Assembly: GCA_964528095.1 (NCBI GenBank)
Contig: CAZGSG010000176.1
Span: 1-11,975 of the forward strand
Reading direction: 5' to 3'
DNA from: CAZGSG01 sp964528095
GTDB taxonomy: Bacteria; Bacteroidota; Bacteroidia; Chitinophagales; Chitinophagaceae
DNA length: 11,975 nucleotides
Within the stretch, counting starts at the first letter, position 1. Every line of letters begins with the position of its first letter. This document shows, in pieces, positions 1-6,922 of the stretch. Position numbers and translations under genes: made by a program. A model generated the notes under the pieces. That model saw only the letters and a program-made list of their open reading frames with translations. It was not told the DNA's origin and searched no databases.

Positions 1-584
1 AGCATGGATAAAGGGTTCTGTGCATTATTATCCGGATCATCTCCACTACCGCCATCACCTGTTGCAAAATATAAATAATTTACACCTCCTTCTGTGCGAA
101 ACTGCAGATGACCGCCATTGTGATTATCAAAAGATTTTGGAATGGAGAGAAATGGTGATCCGGGCTCGGGCGTTGGATTGGCTATATTGGGATTGCCTGA
201 AGAAACGCTATACTCCGCCAGGGTAATAGCCCTGGAGGGAGCGGTATAGTACACATAAAATAACCCGTTTGTGGCAAACTGAGGATGAAAAGCCATACTC
301 AATAATCCCTGTTCGCCTCCCGTAGAAAGTAAGGAAGTAATATCAAGGAAAGGAGTAGGCAGTAATGTAGTACCGTCCAGGATCATGATCTTTCCTCTTT
401 GCTGTACGATAAAGATCCTGCCGGTTCCATCATTGGGAGCGGCAATATCTACCGGCATATCAAAGCCGGCTTTGATAACTTCAAGCCCAATTGTTGGTTG
501 AGCAACTGCGGAAGGCAAAGCAAAAAAAATCGCAATAAGAAAAGAACAATAGGTTAAAGAACTGCGTAGAAGTCGGGCAAACAT
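1..584 (-). CDS. PQQ-dependent sugar dehydrogenase (GSDH family), secreted, C-terminus cut by window edge
   Basis: The first 194 residues are visible; the frame stays open to base 1, so the C-terminus is missing. Residues 1-29 form a signal peptide (hydrophobic core, then SAVAQ). The mature part matches the soluble glucose/sorbosone dehydrogenase beta-propeller family: FIVQQRGKI (58-66), GGEQGLLSMAFHP (89-101), NGLFYVYYT (106-114), HNGGHL (155-160) and ATGDGGSGDDPDNNAQN (174-190). By alignment with the HQSGRL motif of Acinetobacter sGDH, H155 is the likely catalytic base. Family members oxidise aldose sugars with PQQ and calcium, outside the cytoplasm; the actual substrate is unknown. The ATG at 584 follows an A/T-rich leader without a Shine-Dalgarno. 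The small secreted-protein gene lies 46 bases upstream on the same strand, so co-transcription is likely. Many Bacteroidota homologues end in a T9SS sorting domain; whether this one does cannot be seen. Confidence 0.9.
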   Translation of the reverse strand, partial: MFARLLRSSLTYCSFLIAIFFALPSAVAQPTIGLEVIKAGFDMPVDIAAPNDGTGRIFIVQQRGKIMILDGTTLLPTPFLDITSLLSTGGEQGLLSMAFHPQFATNGLFYVYYTAPSRAITLAEYSVSSGNPNIANPTPEPGSPFLSIPKSFDNHNGGHLQFRTEGGVNYLYFATGDGGSGDDPDNNAQNPLSM

Positions 585-630
585 AAGCGGTTATTTATTT
601 AGTTAATTGGCCGGTATAAAAGCAATACCA

Positions 631-1299
631 TTATAGAACATTTATCTTTTGTGAGTTTTTCCATCCATCACCGTAAAATGTTATGAAGTACATTCCCTTT
701 CCTAAATCAGGCAGCGTGGTGCTGATAAAATCTTTTTGACCACCGATATCCCTTGCATATACCTGTGCGCCATCGCGGGAATAAACATTGATTCGCTGAA
801 CAGGTTTTGCTGCAATTATATTGACTACATTTTCTCTTACTGTCGTTGATTGCAGCCTGACCGGATTATCTTCTGTTCCATCAAATGAACGGATTGCAGA
901 ATAACTAAACCGGCCATTTGTTTGCTCGCTTTTTATTCGATAAGACATCGGCCTGGTATCATTGGTGTAATGTTTTATAGAATAGGAACCATTTCCAGGT
1001 AAAGCCCTGCCCGCTGTCAGGAAAACCTCTCCATCCACGCTATATTCTACAATGAAATCTTTGATATCCGCATCTGCCTGCGAAGCCCAGCGTACTTCAT
1101 TATATCCATTATACTTTGTAACAGATAAAGAATTGATGCCTGCCAGGTCTTTATATTGCCGGGTTATCTCCGGGCGGGTATTATCCTTGTTTGCAATAAT
1201 ATTTTGCTGAGCTGCGACGGGGTTCAGAAAAGTGGCTGCGATTAAACTGGTCACTACCGGAAAGGTGGCTTTTACGGTTGATAAAATTGCTTTCCACAT
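631..1299 (-). CDS. small secreted protein with Fn3-like module and T9SS-type C-terminal domain
   Basis: 222 residues. A signal peptide covers about 1-31 (hydrophobic stretch 12-25, then PVAAQ). Residues 57-139 form a beta-rich module (NEVRW, IVEYSVDGEVF, YRIKSEQTNGRFSYSAIRSF) that matches the fibronectin-III-like module preceding T9SS sorting domains in Bacteroidota proteins. Residues about 150-222 look like a type A sorting domain (NVVNI, INVYSRDGAQVY, LPDLGKGMYFITFYGDG, QKINVL) but without the usual YPNP at its front. Nothing else is present: the protein is essentially the tail of a larger secreted protein standing alone. The same two modules end the 956-residue protein at 6923-9793. It presumably goes to the outer membrane or medium through T9SS; its role is unknown. 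It lies 46 bases upstream of the sugar dehydrogenase gene and is probably co-transcribed with it. ATG at 1299 follows an AT-rich leader. Confidence 0.85.
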   Translation of the reverse strand: MWKAILSTVKATFPVVTSLIAATFLNPVAAQQNIIANKDNTRPEITRQYKDLAGINSLSVTKYNGYNEVRWASQADADIKDFIVEYSVDGEVFLTAGRALPGNGSYSIKHYTNDTRPMSYRIKSEQTNGRFSYSAIRSFDGTEDNPVRLQSTTVRENVVNIIAAKPVQRINVYSRDGAQVYARDIGGQKDFISTTLPDLGKGMYFITFYGDGWKNSQKINVL

Positions 1300-1443
1300 A
1301 TGATTATAATTTAACTACAAACAGTAAGACAAAATCAATGCCTGTGATAGTGCGGAGAAAGCGGCTGCAGCCAACCCGTGGGCTTCGGGCAATAATTCAA
1401 TAGATCAATGACTTAGAGATTGCGAATAAAAGAGAATGAGCTG

Positions 1444-1471
1444 CACAAATGGAAATTCGGGCAAATTTGTG
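1444..1471. repeat. inverted repeat CACAAAT / ATTTGTG
   Basis: Perfect 7-base arms at 1444-1450 and 1465-1471 with a 14-base spacer. The centre includes one of the TTCGGGCA copies (1456-1463). Half-site spacing would fit a dimeric regulator, but the site is isolated and could be chance. Confidence 0.25.
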
Positions 1472-1512
1472 GAAAAAAATGCCGGTAATAAACCTCATCT
1501 TTCAATGTATGG

Positions 1513-1531
1513 GATCATTTCAATAATGATC
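1513..1531. repeat. inverted repeat GATCATT / AATGATC
   Basis: Perfect 7-base arms (1513-1519, 1525-1531) around a 5-base loop TCAAT, 67 bases before the nitrilase start. No T-tract follows on either strand, so it is not an intrinsic terminator. It may be an operator or a leader hairpin; undetermined. Confidence 0.35.
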
Positions 1532-1586
1532 AGCTAAAGAACCCCTTCGGGCATCTGCTCAAATGCACTTAATTTTACGCGTTTAT

Positions 1587-1595
1587 AAAAAGGAG
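1587..1595 (+). promoter_or_regulatory. ribosome binding site AAAAAGGAG that decides the nitrilase start
   Basis: A good Shine-Dalgarno-like AAGGAG ends 3 bases before the ATG at 1599. The spacing is short, but it supports ATG 1599 over the in-frame ATG at 1563, which has no such site and would add 12 residues ahead of the conserved family start. Confidence 0.55.
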
Positions 1596-1598
1596 ATT

Positions 1599-2414
1599 AT
1601 GTCCACATTGACCATTACGATAATACAAACGAAACTTCATTGGGAAGATAAGGCCGCCAATATGCGCATGCTTGAAGAAAAGATCTTTTCCATAAAAGAA
1701 AAAACAGAGATCGTCATCCTGCCGGAAATGTTCAGTACGGGCTTTAGTATGCAACCAGAAATACTTGCAGAAAAAATGGACGGCACTACTGTAAACTGGA
1801 TGAAACGCGTGGCTGCAGAAAAAAAAATCGTTCTTACAGGAAGTGTTATCATTGAAGAGAACGGAAATTATTTTAATCGTCTTATCTGGATGTTACCCAA
1901 TGGCCAATACGGTATTTATGATAAAAGACACCGGTTTGCTTATGCCGGCGAAGACCAGCACTATACTGCAGGCACAAAAAGACTGATCGCTTCTGTAAAA
2001 GGATGGAAGATCAACCTGCTTGTATGTTATGATCTGCGGTTTCCGGTTTGGGCAAGACAAAACCTTGCATCTGACGTTAACGACACAGCAGCCGTGGAAT
2101 ATGACCTGCTGGTCTTTATAGCCAACTGGCCCGATAAAAGAAGCATTGCCTGGAAAACCTTATTGCAGGCGAGAGCCATCGAAAACCAATGTTATGTAGC
2201 AGGTGTGAACCGGGTGGGTGATGATGCAAAGAACAATCACTACAGCGGCGATAGCATGGTGATTGATGCTATGGGAGAAATCCTCTACCACGGGAAGGAA
2301 GAAGAAGATATATTCACCATTACTTTGGAGAAAACACATGTAGCAGCTGTAAGGGAAAAATTCCCGTTTTGGAAGGATGCGGACAATTTTATGATTTTGA
2401 GCGAAGAGAGCTGA
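1599..2414 (+). CDS. carbon-nitrogen hydrolase, omega-amidase (YafV/NIT2-like)
   Basis: 271 residues from ATG 1599. The nitrilase-superfamily triad is visible: E43 in LPEMFSTGFSM, K109 in YDKRHRF and C143 in VCYDLRFP. The C-terminal FPFWKDADNF (255-264) and the opening ITIIQTKLHWEDKAAN are characteristic of the YafV/omega-amidase branch, which hydrolyses 2-oxoglutaramate or 2-oxosuccinamate to the 2-oxo acid and ammonia, a repair step after glutamine-dependent transamination and part of methionine salvage in some bacteria. Cytoplasmic; no signal peptide. Length is near the usual 255-270 for the branch. An ATG at 1563 is in frame, but the Shine-Dalgarno and the family start favour 1599. The PAP2 gene follows 128 bases later on the same strand; I see no functional link. 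Substrate is inferred from the family and has not been tested. Confidence 0.9.
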   Translation: MSTLTITIIQTKLHWEDKAANMRMLEEKIFSIKEKTEIVILPEMFSTGFSMQPEILAEKMDGTTVNWMKRVAAEKKIVLTGSVIIEENGNYFNRLIWMLPNGQYGIYDKRHRFAYAGEDQHYTAGTKRLIASVKGWKINLLVCYDLRFPVWARQNLASDVNDTAAVEYDLLVFIANWPDKRSIAWKTLLQARAIENQCYVAGVNRVGDDAKNNHYSGDSMVIDAMGEILYHGKEEEDIFTITLEKTHVAAVREKFPFWKDADNFMILSEES

Positions 2415-2454
2415 TTTTTACTATCTTAAAGCCAGGAATAAAGGGAAATAGTTG

Positions 2455-2476
2455 ACCAGGATTAAGAACCCCTGGT
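2455..2476. repeat. short inverted repeat ACCAGG / CCTGGT between nitrilase and PAP2 genes
   Basis: Perfect 6-base arms at 2455-2460 and 2471-2476 with a 10-base loop, 40 bases after the nitrilase stop. There is no T-run after it, so it is at best a weak transcript 3' hairpin. Confidence 0.2.
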
Positions 2477-2542
2477 TGCCATGAAATAAACAACAGCCCA
2501 TCCCCGTTCTAACTAGGCTTCGATAAAAAATAAGGCTACCAC

Positions 2543-3241
2543 ATGAGCAATTCCACCCGGTATTTAAGGCCAGTACTGCTGGTTACTATTTTCTTTAATA
2601 CACTTATAGTCAAGGCGCAGGATTCCGATAGTCTGTATGTTAATCATAAAGTCAGGTTTAGCTGGAAACAGACTTATCCGATCATGGGCCTGGTCACAGC
2701 CGGTCTTTTGGCGAATGGCAAATCCGCAGAATCGCTAAAACATAAGGTCGCCGAAGAAAGAAACGAGCATATTCCGGCTTTTCATACCCGCCTGGACAAT
2801 CTTATGCAGTATTCTCCCCTTGTCATAGCCTATGGACTGGATGCTGCTGGCGTTAAATCTAAAACCGATATCATCAACCGATCAGTGATTCTTTTTAAAA
2901 CAGGAATCATTGTTTATTCAACAGTTAACGGTTTAAAGGCTGCGACAAAAACGCTTCGGCCGGATAAATCAAACTATAAGTCTTTTCCTTCCGGCCATAC
3001 CGCACAGGCTTTTGCTGCCGCCACTTTTTTAAGTGAAGAATATAAAGACCGCTTTAAATGGATGCCCTTTCTTGCCTATGGTATTGCGTCTTCCGTGGGT
3101 CTGTGCCGGATCGCCAACAACAGGCATTTTATCAGCGATGTATTGGTAGGCGCAGGCATCGGCATATTATCAACCAAAGTTTCTTACTGGACGCATCAGT
3201 ATAAATGGAATAAAAGAAGGACGACCGTGGCATTGTATTGA
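2543..3241 (+). CDS. PAP2-family phosphatase (membrane or periplasmic)
   Basis: 232 residues. An N-terminal hydrophobic segment (about 9-25, ending KAQ) looks like a signal peptide. The three phosphatase motifs are present in order: KX6RP at K132-R139-P140, PSGH at 149-152 (followed by TAQAFAAA), and RX5HX3D at R189-H195-D199. H152 and H195 are the expected catalytic histidines. The first residue of the third motif is Cys188 where the classic motif has Ser. Family members remove phosphate from lipid phosphates such as undecaprenyl diphosphate or phosphatidic acid, or act as periplasmic acid phosphatases; the substrate here is unknown. Hydrophobic stretches near 112-130, 174-187 and 198-212 fit a membrane-associated form. 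The start has TAAGG about 8 bases upstream. The gene converges on the S41 peptidase gene with 9 bases between the stop codons. Confidence 0.88.
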   Translation: MSNSTRYLRPVLLVTIFFNTLIVKAQDSDSLYVNHKVRFSWKQTYPIMGLVTAGLLANGKSAESLKHKVAEERNEHIPAFHTRLDNLMQYSPLVIAYGLDAAGVKSKTDIINRSVILFKTGIIVYSTVNGLKAATKTLRPDKSNYKSFPSGHTAQAFAAATFLSEEYKDRFKWMPFLAYGIASSVGLCRIANNRHFISDVLVGAGIGILSTKVSYWTHQYKWNKRRTTVALY

Positions 3242-3250
3242 TCGAAAAGC

Positions 3251-4771
3251 TTAAGGGTTGTTTTTCAATTTTGCGCTGGCTTCTTTGTCTTCTTTTATCA
3301 GCTCCATCGCTTTCTCTACTTTATAATCGGCACCACGACGTATGGCCTCTATACTTGGTCCTGCAAACACATCCGGTTGTACACCTTTACCATTCTTCGG
3401 CACATTCTTATCAATCACTAAACGAAACAAGGGTAATCTGAAACGCACCTTTGTCTCCGGTAACGTCACGTCAGGGATCAACCAGGCAGAATTACCATAT
3501 GCGCCCCCGCCCGTTTCCTCACCTACCACTACTACATTTTCCTGTTTGTTTACGGCGCTCAAAAAAAGTGTTGTTGCAGAAAAAGAATTTCCTCCTGTCA
3601 GGATATACACTTTACCATCGTAGTGATTTTTCTTTTTTGGTTTGAAATAGTGTTTTTCAAAATAACCAAAATGATAAAGCCCGTCTTTTCTTTTTGGAGC
3701 GAAAAATGTAATGAAGAGACGGTTAAAAAAATCACCCTTAATATACCGGCTATATTTTTTATGCTTTGCCACGGCATACAAAGAATCGCCTACTTTAAAA
3801 GGATGATCGCTGAGATATTTCGAGATCAATGTTGAGTTAGTCACACTTCCGCCACCATTACCACGTACGTCAATAATCAGGTGGTCGATTTTATTTTTTT
3901 CCAATACCCTGAATGAGCGTTTGAAAAAACCTCTCAATCCATATCCTCTTCCAAATGAACCCAGGTCCATCATGGCGGTGTGATTGGCCGTATCTACTTT
4001 CAATAGACGAACAGCGTTCAACTGTTGTTGTTTTCGATCTTTTCGCGAAGGTTTGGGGATCCGCATTACCGGTCTTACCGCATTGCGGGCTGCGGTATCC
4101 CTGGTTGGAAAATAAATCGGAAGCACCGTGTTTTTCAGTTGCCCGGTACTGTCTACATATTCGATATAATAGCGCCAGGAATAACCATATAAAGAGGAAT
4201 ACAAGGAACCAAAGAAACCTCTGTTGCTCAGTGCCTGGTATTTATGGGTAGTGTTGTATCCATCGGTTGACAGATAGTCGAACAATGTATCAATGATATG
4301 TTCAACAGGCTCGCCGTTTATCTTTTTTATCTGCACGCCTCTCGTGAGTACGCTATCCCTGCGCTGCAGATTTGCCGCTACCACCACCGTATCATTCCAG
4401 AGTTTCATGCTCAGAGGGAATACCCTGAATATCCTGGCCGTATCAATGTATTTGTTGTATGCTTTGGATGACCGGATAGATGTATGGCCACAATTGATCC
4501 TGGCGGTGACGTAGGTCAGTATTTTTCTGAACTCCTGTTCGGTCAGCGAATCATTTAACTGTTGCCGCCCCCGCTTAAAATAATAATCCATGCTATCCTT
4601 ACTGGTATACCAGTAAAGACCGGGATGTGCTTCTTCCAGGATATGTTCATAGATCCCATAGTCTCTTTGCAACTGCGCCGGTGAATATTTTTTTGATGGG
4701 GAATACGAAGATTTAGCAACAGAGCAGGCTGTCGCGGTAAAGAGAAATAGTATGTATAGAATAAATTTCAT
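3251..4771 (-). CDS. S41-family peptidase, lipoprotein
   Basis: 506 residues. A lipoprotein signal is seen at the N-terminus (hydrophobic 4-13, then TATAC with Cys16 as the lipidation site). CGHT at 94-97 and the PDZ-like GVQIKKINGEPV (145-156) lie ahead of the peptidase core: IIDVRGNGGG (299-308), GGNSFSAT (393-400), VVVGEETGGGAYGN (414-427) and GKGVQPDV (461-468). By hand alignment with E. coli Prc, S398 corresponds to the catalytic Ser430, while the Prc Lys455 position is Gly423, so this is not a standard CtpA-type Ser/Lys enzyme. Sequences of this EETGGG type are common in Bacteroidota and usually of unknown substrate. It should sit in the periplasm, anchored to a membrane; CSVAK lacks the acidic residues often linked to surface export. 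It lies 79 bases after thiL on the same strand and may be read from the same transcript. Confidence 0.88.
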   Translation of the reverse strand: MKFILYILFLFTATACSVAKSSYSPSKKYSPAQLQRDYGIYEHILEEAHPGLYWYTSKDSMDYYFKRGRQQLNDSLTEQEFRKILTYVTARINCGHTSIRSSKAYNKYIDTARIFRVFPLSMKLWNDTVVVAANLQRRDSVLTRGVQIKKINGEPVEHIIDTLFDYLSTDGYNTTHKYQALSNRGFFGSLYSSLYGYSWRYYIEYVDSTGQLKNTVLPIYFPTRDTAARNAVRPVMRIPKPSRKDRKQQQLNAVRLLKVDTANHTAMMDLGSFGRGYGLRGFFKRSFRVLEKNKIDHLIIDVRGNGGGSVTNSTLISKYLSDHPFKVGDSLYAVAKHKKYSRYIKGDFFNRLFITFFAPKRKDGLYHFGYFEKHYFKPKKKNHYDGKVYILTGGNSFSATTLFLSAVNKQENVVVVGEETGGGAYGNSAWLIPDVTLPETKVRFRLPLFRLVIDKNVPKNGKGVQPDVFAGPSIEAIRRGADYKVEKAMELIKEDKEASAKLKNNP

Positions 4772-4811
4772 CAGGTATCACTATCTCAAACCAAAGAACG
4801 TTCAACACAAA

Positions 4812-4832
4812 CCCGGAACAATAAGGACCGGG
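4812..4832 (-). terminator. weak hairpin between thiL and the S41 gene, possible attenuating terminator
   Basis: Arms CCCGG (4812-4816) and CCGGG (4828-4832) with an 11-base loop. On the minus strand the second arm is followed by TTTGTGTT. The stem is only 5 bp and the U-tract is interrupted, so any termination would be partial. Confidence 0.25.
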
Positions 4833-4850
4833 CAGATTTATTATCCTGCA

Positions 4851-5882
4851 TTATTTTAAATGATTCCAACCCTGTGCAACAAGCGCATGCTGATTGCCGC
4901 CCTTTGTATTGATCATAGCTCCTGTTTCGGCTTCGGTCATATACCCGATCACACTGATCTCTTCATTCAAAACCAACTTATCATATTCGGATTGAGGAAT
5001 GGTAAATAATAATTCATAATCCTCTCCCCCGCTCAATGCGCAGGCTGTTGGGTCGATCTCGAATTTAAACGCAGCTTTTTTCATGTCTTCCGCTACAGGT
5101 AGTTTATCCTCGTATACGACACAGCCCAGGTTGCTTTCTTTGCAGATATGCAGGATCTCCGAACTCAGTCCATCGCTGATGTCCATCATGGCTGTTGGTA
5201 TAACTTCATTGGTTGCCAAAAACTCAATAATATCTTTTCTTGCTTCGGGTTTTAATAACCGGCCGATCACGTAAGACTCATTTTCAAGGTCGGGTTGTAC
5301 GCCCGGGCTTTCCAGGAAAATCCTTTTTTCTCTTTCGAGAAATAATAGTCCCACATAAGCAGCGCCCAGCGTTCCGCTTACGCAAATCAGGTCTCCTTTT
5401 TTTGCGGTGTTTCTTTTTACAAAAGTATCCGGGGTCACTTCACCAATAGCGGTCACTGAAATGATAAATCCTTTTTGGGAAGTGGAGGTATCGCCACCAA
5501 CCAGGTCCACGCCGTATTTATCACAGGCGGCATATACGCCTTCATAAAACTCATCCAGCGCTTCCACACTGAAACGATTGCTGAAGCCGATACTCACCGT
5601 GATCTGTGTAGGAATGGCATTCATCGCGTAGATATCACTCAGGTTTACGATCACGCTTTTATAACCCAAATGTTTTAAAGGAGTATAAGCCAGGTCAAAA
5701 TGCACCCCTTCTATCAGCAGGTCTGTACTTATCACGGTTTGTTTACCAAAATGATCAATGACTGCCGCATCATCGCCCACGCCTAATACCGTGGATGCCT
5801 GTTGCAATTCAATATTCCTGGTGAGATGTTCTATTAATCCAAATTCTCCAAGCGAGGAGATCTCGGTCCTTTCATTACTCAT
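4851..5882 (-). CDS. thiL: thiamine-monophosphate kinase
   Basis: 343 residues, a normal length for ThiL. It phosphorylates thiamine monophosphate with ATP to give thiamine diphosphate, the last step of the pathway, in the cytoplasm. Family motifs are all present: GVGDDAA (34-40), STDLLIEGVHF (52-62), VNLSDIYAMNA (79-89), VGGDTS (128-133), SGTLGAAYVGL (169-179), MMDISDGLSSE (232-242) and LSGGEDYELLF (283-293). The aspartates at 37, 38, 54, 131 and 237 are likely metal or nucleotide ligands by family knowledge. The start ATG overlaps the stop of the upstream SuhB-family gene as ATGA, indicating translational coupling. No TPP riboswitch-like leader is possible at this gene itself because of that overlap, and I see none upstream of the pair. 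Confidence 0.97.
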   Translation of the reverse strand: MSNERTEISSLGEFGLIEHLTRNIELQQASTVLGVGDDAAVIDHFGKQTVISTDLLIEGVHFDLAYTPLKHLGYKSVIVNLSDIYAMNAIPTQITVSIGFSNRFSVEALDEFYEGVYAACDKYGVDLVGGDTSTSQKGFIISVTAIGEVTPDTFVKRNTAKKGDLICVSGTLGAAYVGLLFLEREKRIFLESPGVQPDLENESYVIGRLLKPEARKDIIEFLATNEVIPTAMMDISDGLSSEILHICKESNLGCVVYEDKLPVAEDMKKAAFKFEIDPTACALSGGEDYELLFTIPQSEYDKLVLNEEISVIGYMTEAETGAMINTKGGNQHALVAQGWNHLK

Positions 5883-6658
5883 AGTTCTTTTCTTTGGTTA
5901 ATAATGTCCAGCATTTCGGCATGTATTACGCCATTGGTGGCAAGTATCCGGTGCTGGTAAGGAGAGTATTTATTACCGTCAAAATCTGTGACCTTTCCAC
6001 CCGCTTCTTCCACGATCAGGTAGCCGGCAGCACTATCCCAGGCTTCCAGTTTATGTTCATAAAATCCGTCGAATCTTCCACAGGCAACCCAGCAAAGATC
6101 GATAGCGGCCGATCCCAGGCGACGCACCGGCACGCCTTTCCGGATAAAACGCTCAAATATTTCCAGCGGTCCGTTCGGGATATTGATATAAGTATAGGGG
6201 AAGCCGGTGACCAGGCAGGCTTTGATCGCCTCCGACTTGACACTTACCCGGATGGGCTTTTCATTCAATGTGGCTCCCTTGCCTTTTTCCGCAAAAAATA
6301 ATTCTTTCAAATGCGGGTTATATACAGCTCCAAAGATCATCTCGCCCTTATGTTCAATAGCAATGGAAACACAGTTCAGGGGAATGCCATGGGCAAAATT
6401 GATCGTGCCGTCTATCGGATCGATGATCCATTTGTATTCAGAATTTGTCACCATATCTCCCGTTTCTTCACTTAGTATATGATGATCAGGATATGTTTCC
6501 CGGATGACGGCGAAAATGGCTTTTTCTGCCGCATGATCGGCTTCCGTTACAAGATTATTGATGCCCTCTTTATTGCTAATGGTAAATTCCTTGTTGAAAA
6601 AACGAAGTATTTCGTCCGCACCAGCTTCTACGGCACGGAGCAGTGTATTTTTAAGCAT
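5879..6658 (-). CDS. inositol monophosphatase family protein (SuhB-like)
   Basis: 259 residues from ATG 6658. Magnesium-binding motifs are complete: SEET (63-66), WIIDPIDGTINFAHG (77-91, with D80 and D83) and LEAWDSAAGYLIVEEAGG (204-221, with D208). Family members dephosphorylate myo-inositol 1-phosphate; related ones act on other small phosphates such as 3'-phosphoadenosine 5'-phosphate, histidinol phosphate or fructose bisphosphate, and the motifs alone do not decide which. Cytoplasmic. A TTG two codons upstream (6664) is in frame but lies inside an exact -7 promoter box, so ATG 6658 is preferred. The stop overlaps the thiL start (ATGA), making a tight pair. No homology between the two functions is obvious; in Bacteroidota this may simply be a housekeeping operon. 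Confidence 0.94.
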   Translation of the reverse strand: MLKNTLLRAVEAGADEILRFFNKEFTISNKEGINNLVTEADHAAEKAIFAVIRETYPDHHILSEETGDMVTNSEYKWIIDPIDGTINFAHGIPLNCVSIAIEHKGEMIFGAVYNPHLKELFFAEKGKGATLNEKPIRVSVKSEAIKACLVTGFPYTYINIPNGPLEIFERFIRKGVPVRRLGSAAIDLCWVACGRFDGFYEHKLEAWDSAAGYLIVEEAGGKVTDFDGNKYSPYQHRILATNGVIHAEMLDIINQRKEL

Positions 6659-6661
6659 TCG

Positions 6662-6669
6662 CAAAGATA
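6662..6669 (-). promoter_or_regulatory. Bacteroidota -7 promoter box TATCTTTG directly before the SuhB-family ATG
   Basis: Read on the minus strand, TATCTTTG is an exact TAnnTTTG, the -7 element of the Bacteroidota primary sigma factor, and is followed by CGA then ATG. Transcription would start a few bases past the box, at or next to the ATG at 6658, so the message is expected to be leaderless or nearly so. A T-rich TTTT lies about 19 bases further upstream, only a partial match to the -33 TTG. Confidence 0.6.
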
Positions 6670-6858
6670 ACCAGTAAGCCTGCTCATAAAATTAAAAACG
6701 AGAGCCAAAATTTAGCGGCTCATTGAGGATTTGGAGCGCAGTAATCCGCTTTACATGAATAATACAGGCCAGGATCAAAGATCATTTATACAGGGGCGTT
6801 TTAAAATGACCTATGTATTTATCGACTTGATCATCTCTTCGACGGCGGCCGCAGCTTG

Positions 6859-6903
6859 TGAAAACAGAATCGCGGCTGTCTTCGGTAGAAGAACAGCCGC
6901 GAT
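6859..6903 (-). terminator. intrinsic terminator of the 956-residue surface protein gene
   Basis: Arms ATCGCGGCTGT (6869-6879) and ACAGCCGCGAT (6893-6903) pair perfectly over 11 bp. After one bulged base CTTC (6880-6883) pairs with GAAG (6888-6891), leaving a GGTA tetraloop. On the minus strand the stem is followed by TCTGTTTTC, a usable U-tract. It begins 19 bases after the TAG stop at 6923. No T-run follows on the plus strand, so it serves the minus strand only. Confidence 0.85.
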
Positions 6904-6922
6904 CGCTTCAGCCGGGTACCTG

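Larger units (their letters stand above)
1384..1553 (+). repeat. three direct copies of the 8-mer TTCGGGCA
   Basis: Exact TTCGGGCA occurs at 1384-1391, 1456-1463 and 1546-1553, all on the plus strand, start-to-start spacing 72 and 90 bases. I found no further exact copy by eye elsewhere in the window. Three copies of one 8-mer in under 200 bases of non-coding DNA is unusual and could mark binding sites in the divergent control region, but no function is shown. Confidence 0.4.
1300..1598. other. divergent intergenic region, promoters for both sides expected
   Basis: About 300 bases between the start of the minus-strand secreted protein and the plus-strand nitrilase. No convincing coding sequence. 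It holds three direct copies of TTCGGGCA (1384, 1456, 1546), a 10-base perfect palindrome GGCTGCAGCC (1363-1372) and two short inverted repeats listed separately. Near-matches to the Bacteroidota -7 box TAnnTTTG exist on both strands (TGATTTTG on minus near 1330-1337; TAATTTTA on plus near 1570-1577) but neither is exact, so I do not call promoters. Confidence 0.6.

Noticed and set aside
1363..1372. Perfect 10-base palindrome GGCTGCAGCC
   Set aside because: Isolated, without spacer symmetry or repetition; noted in the intergenic entry but not strong enough to call a site.
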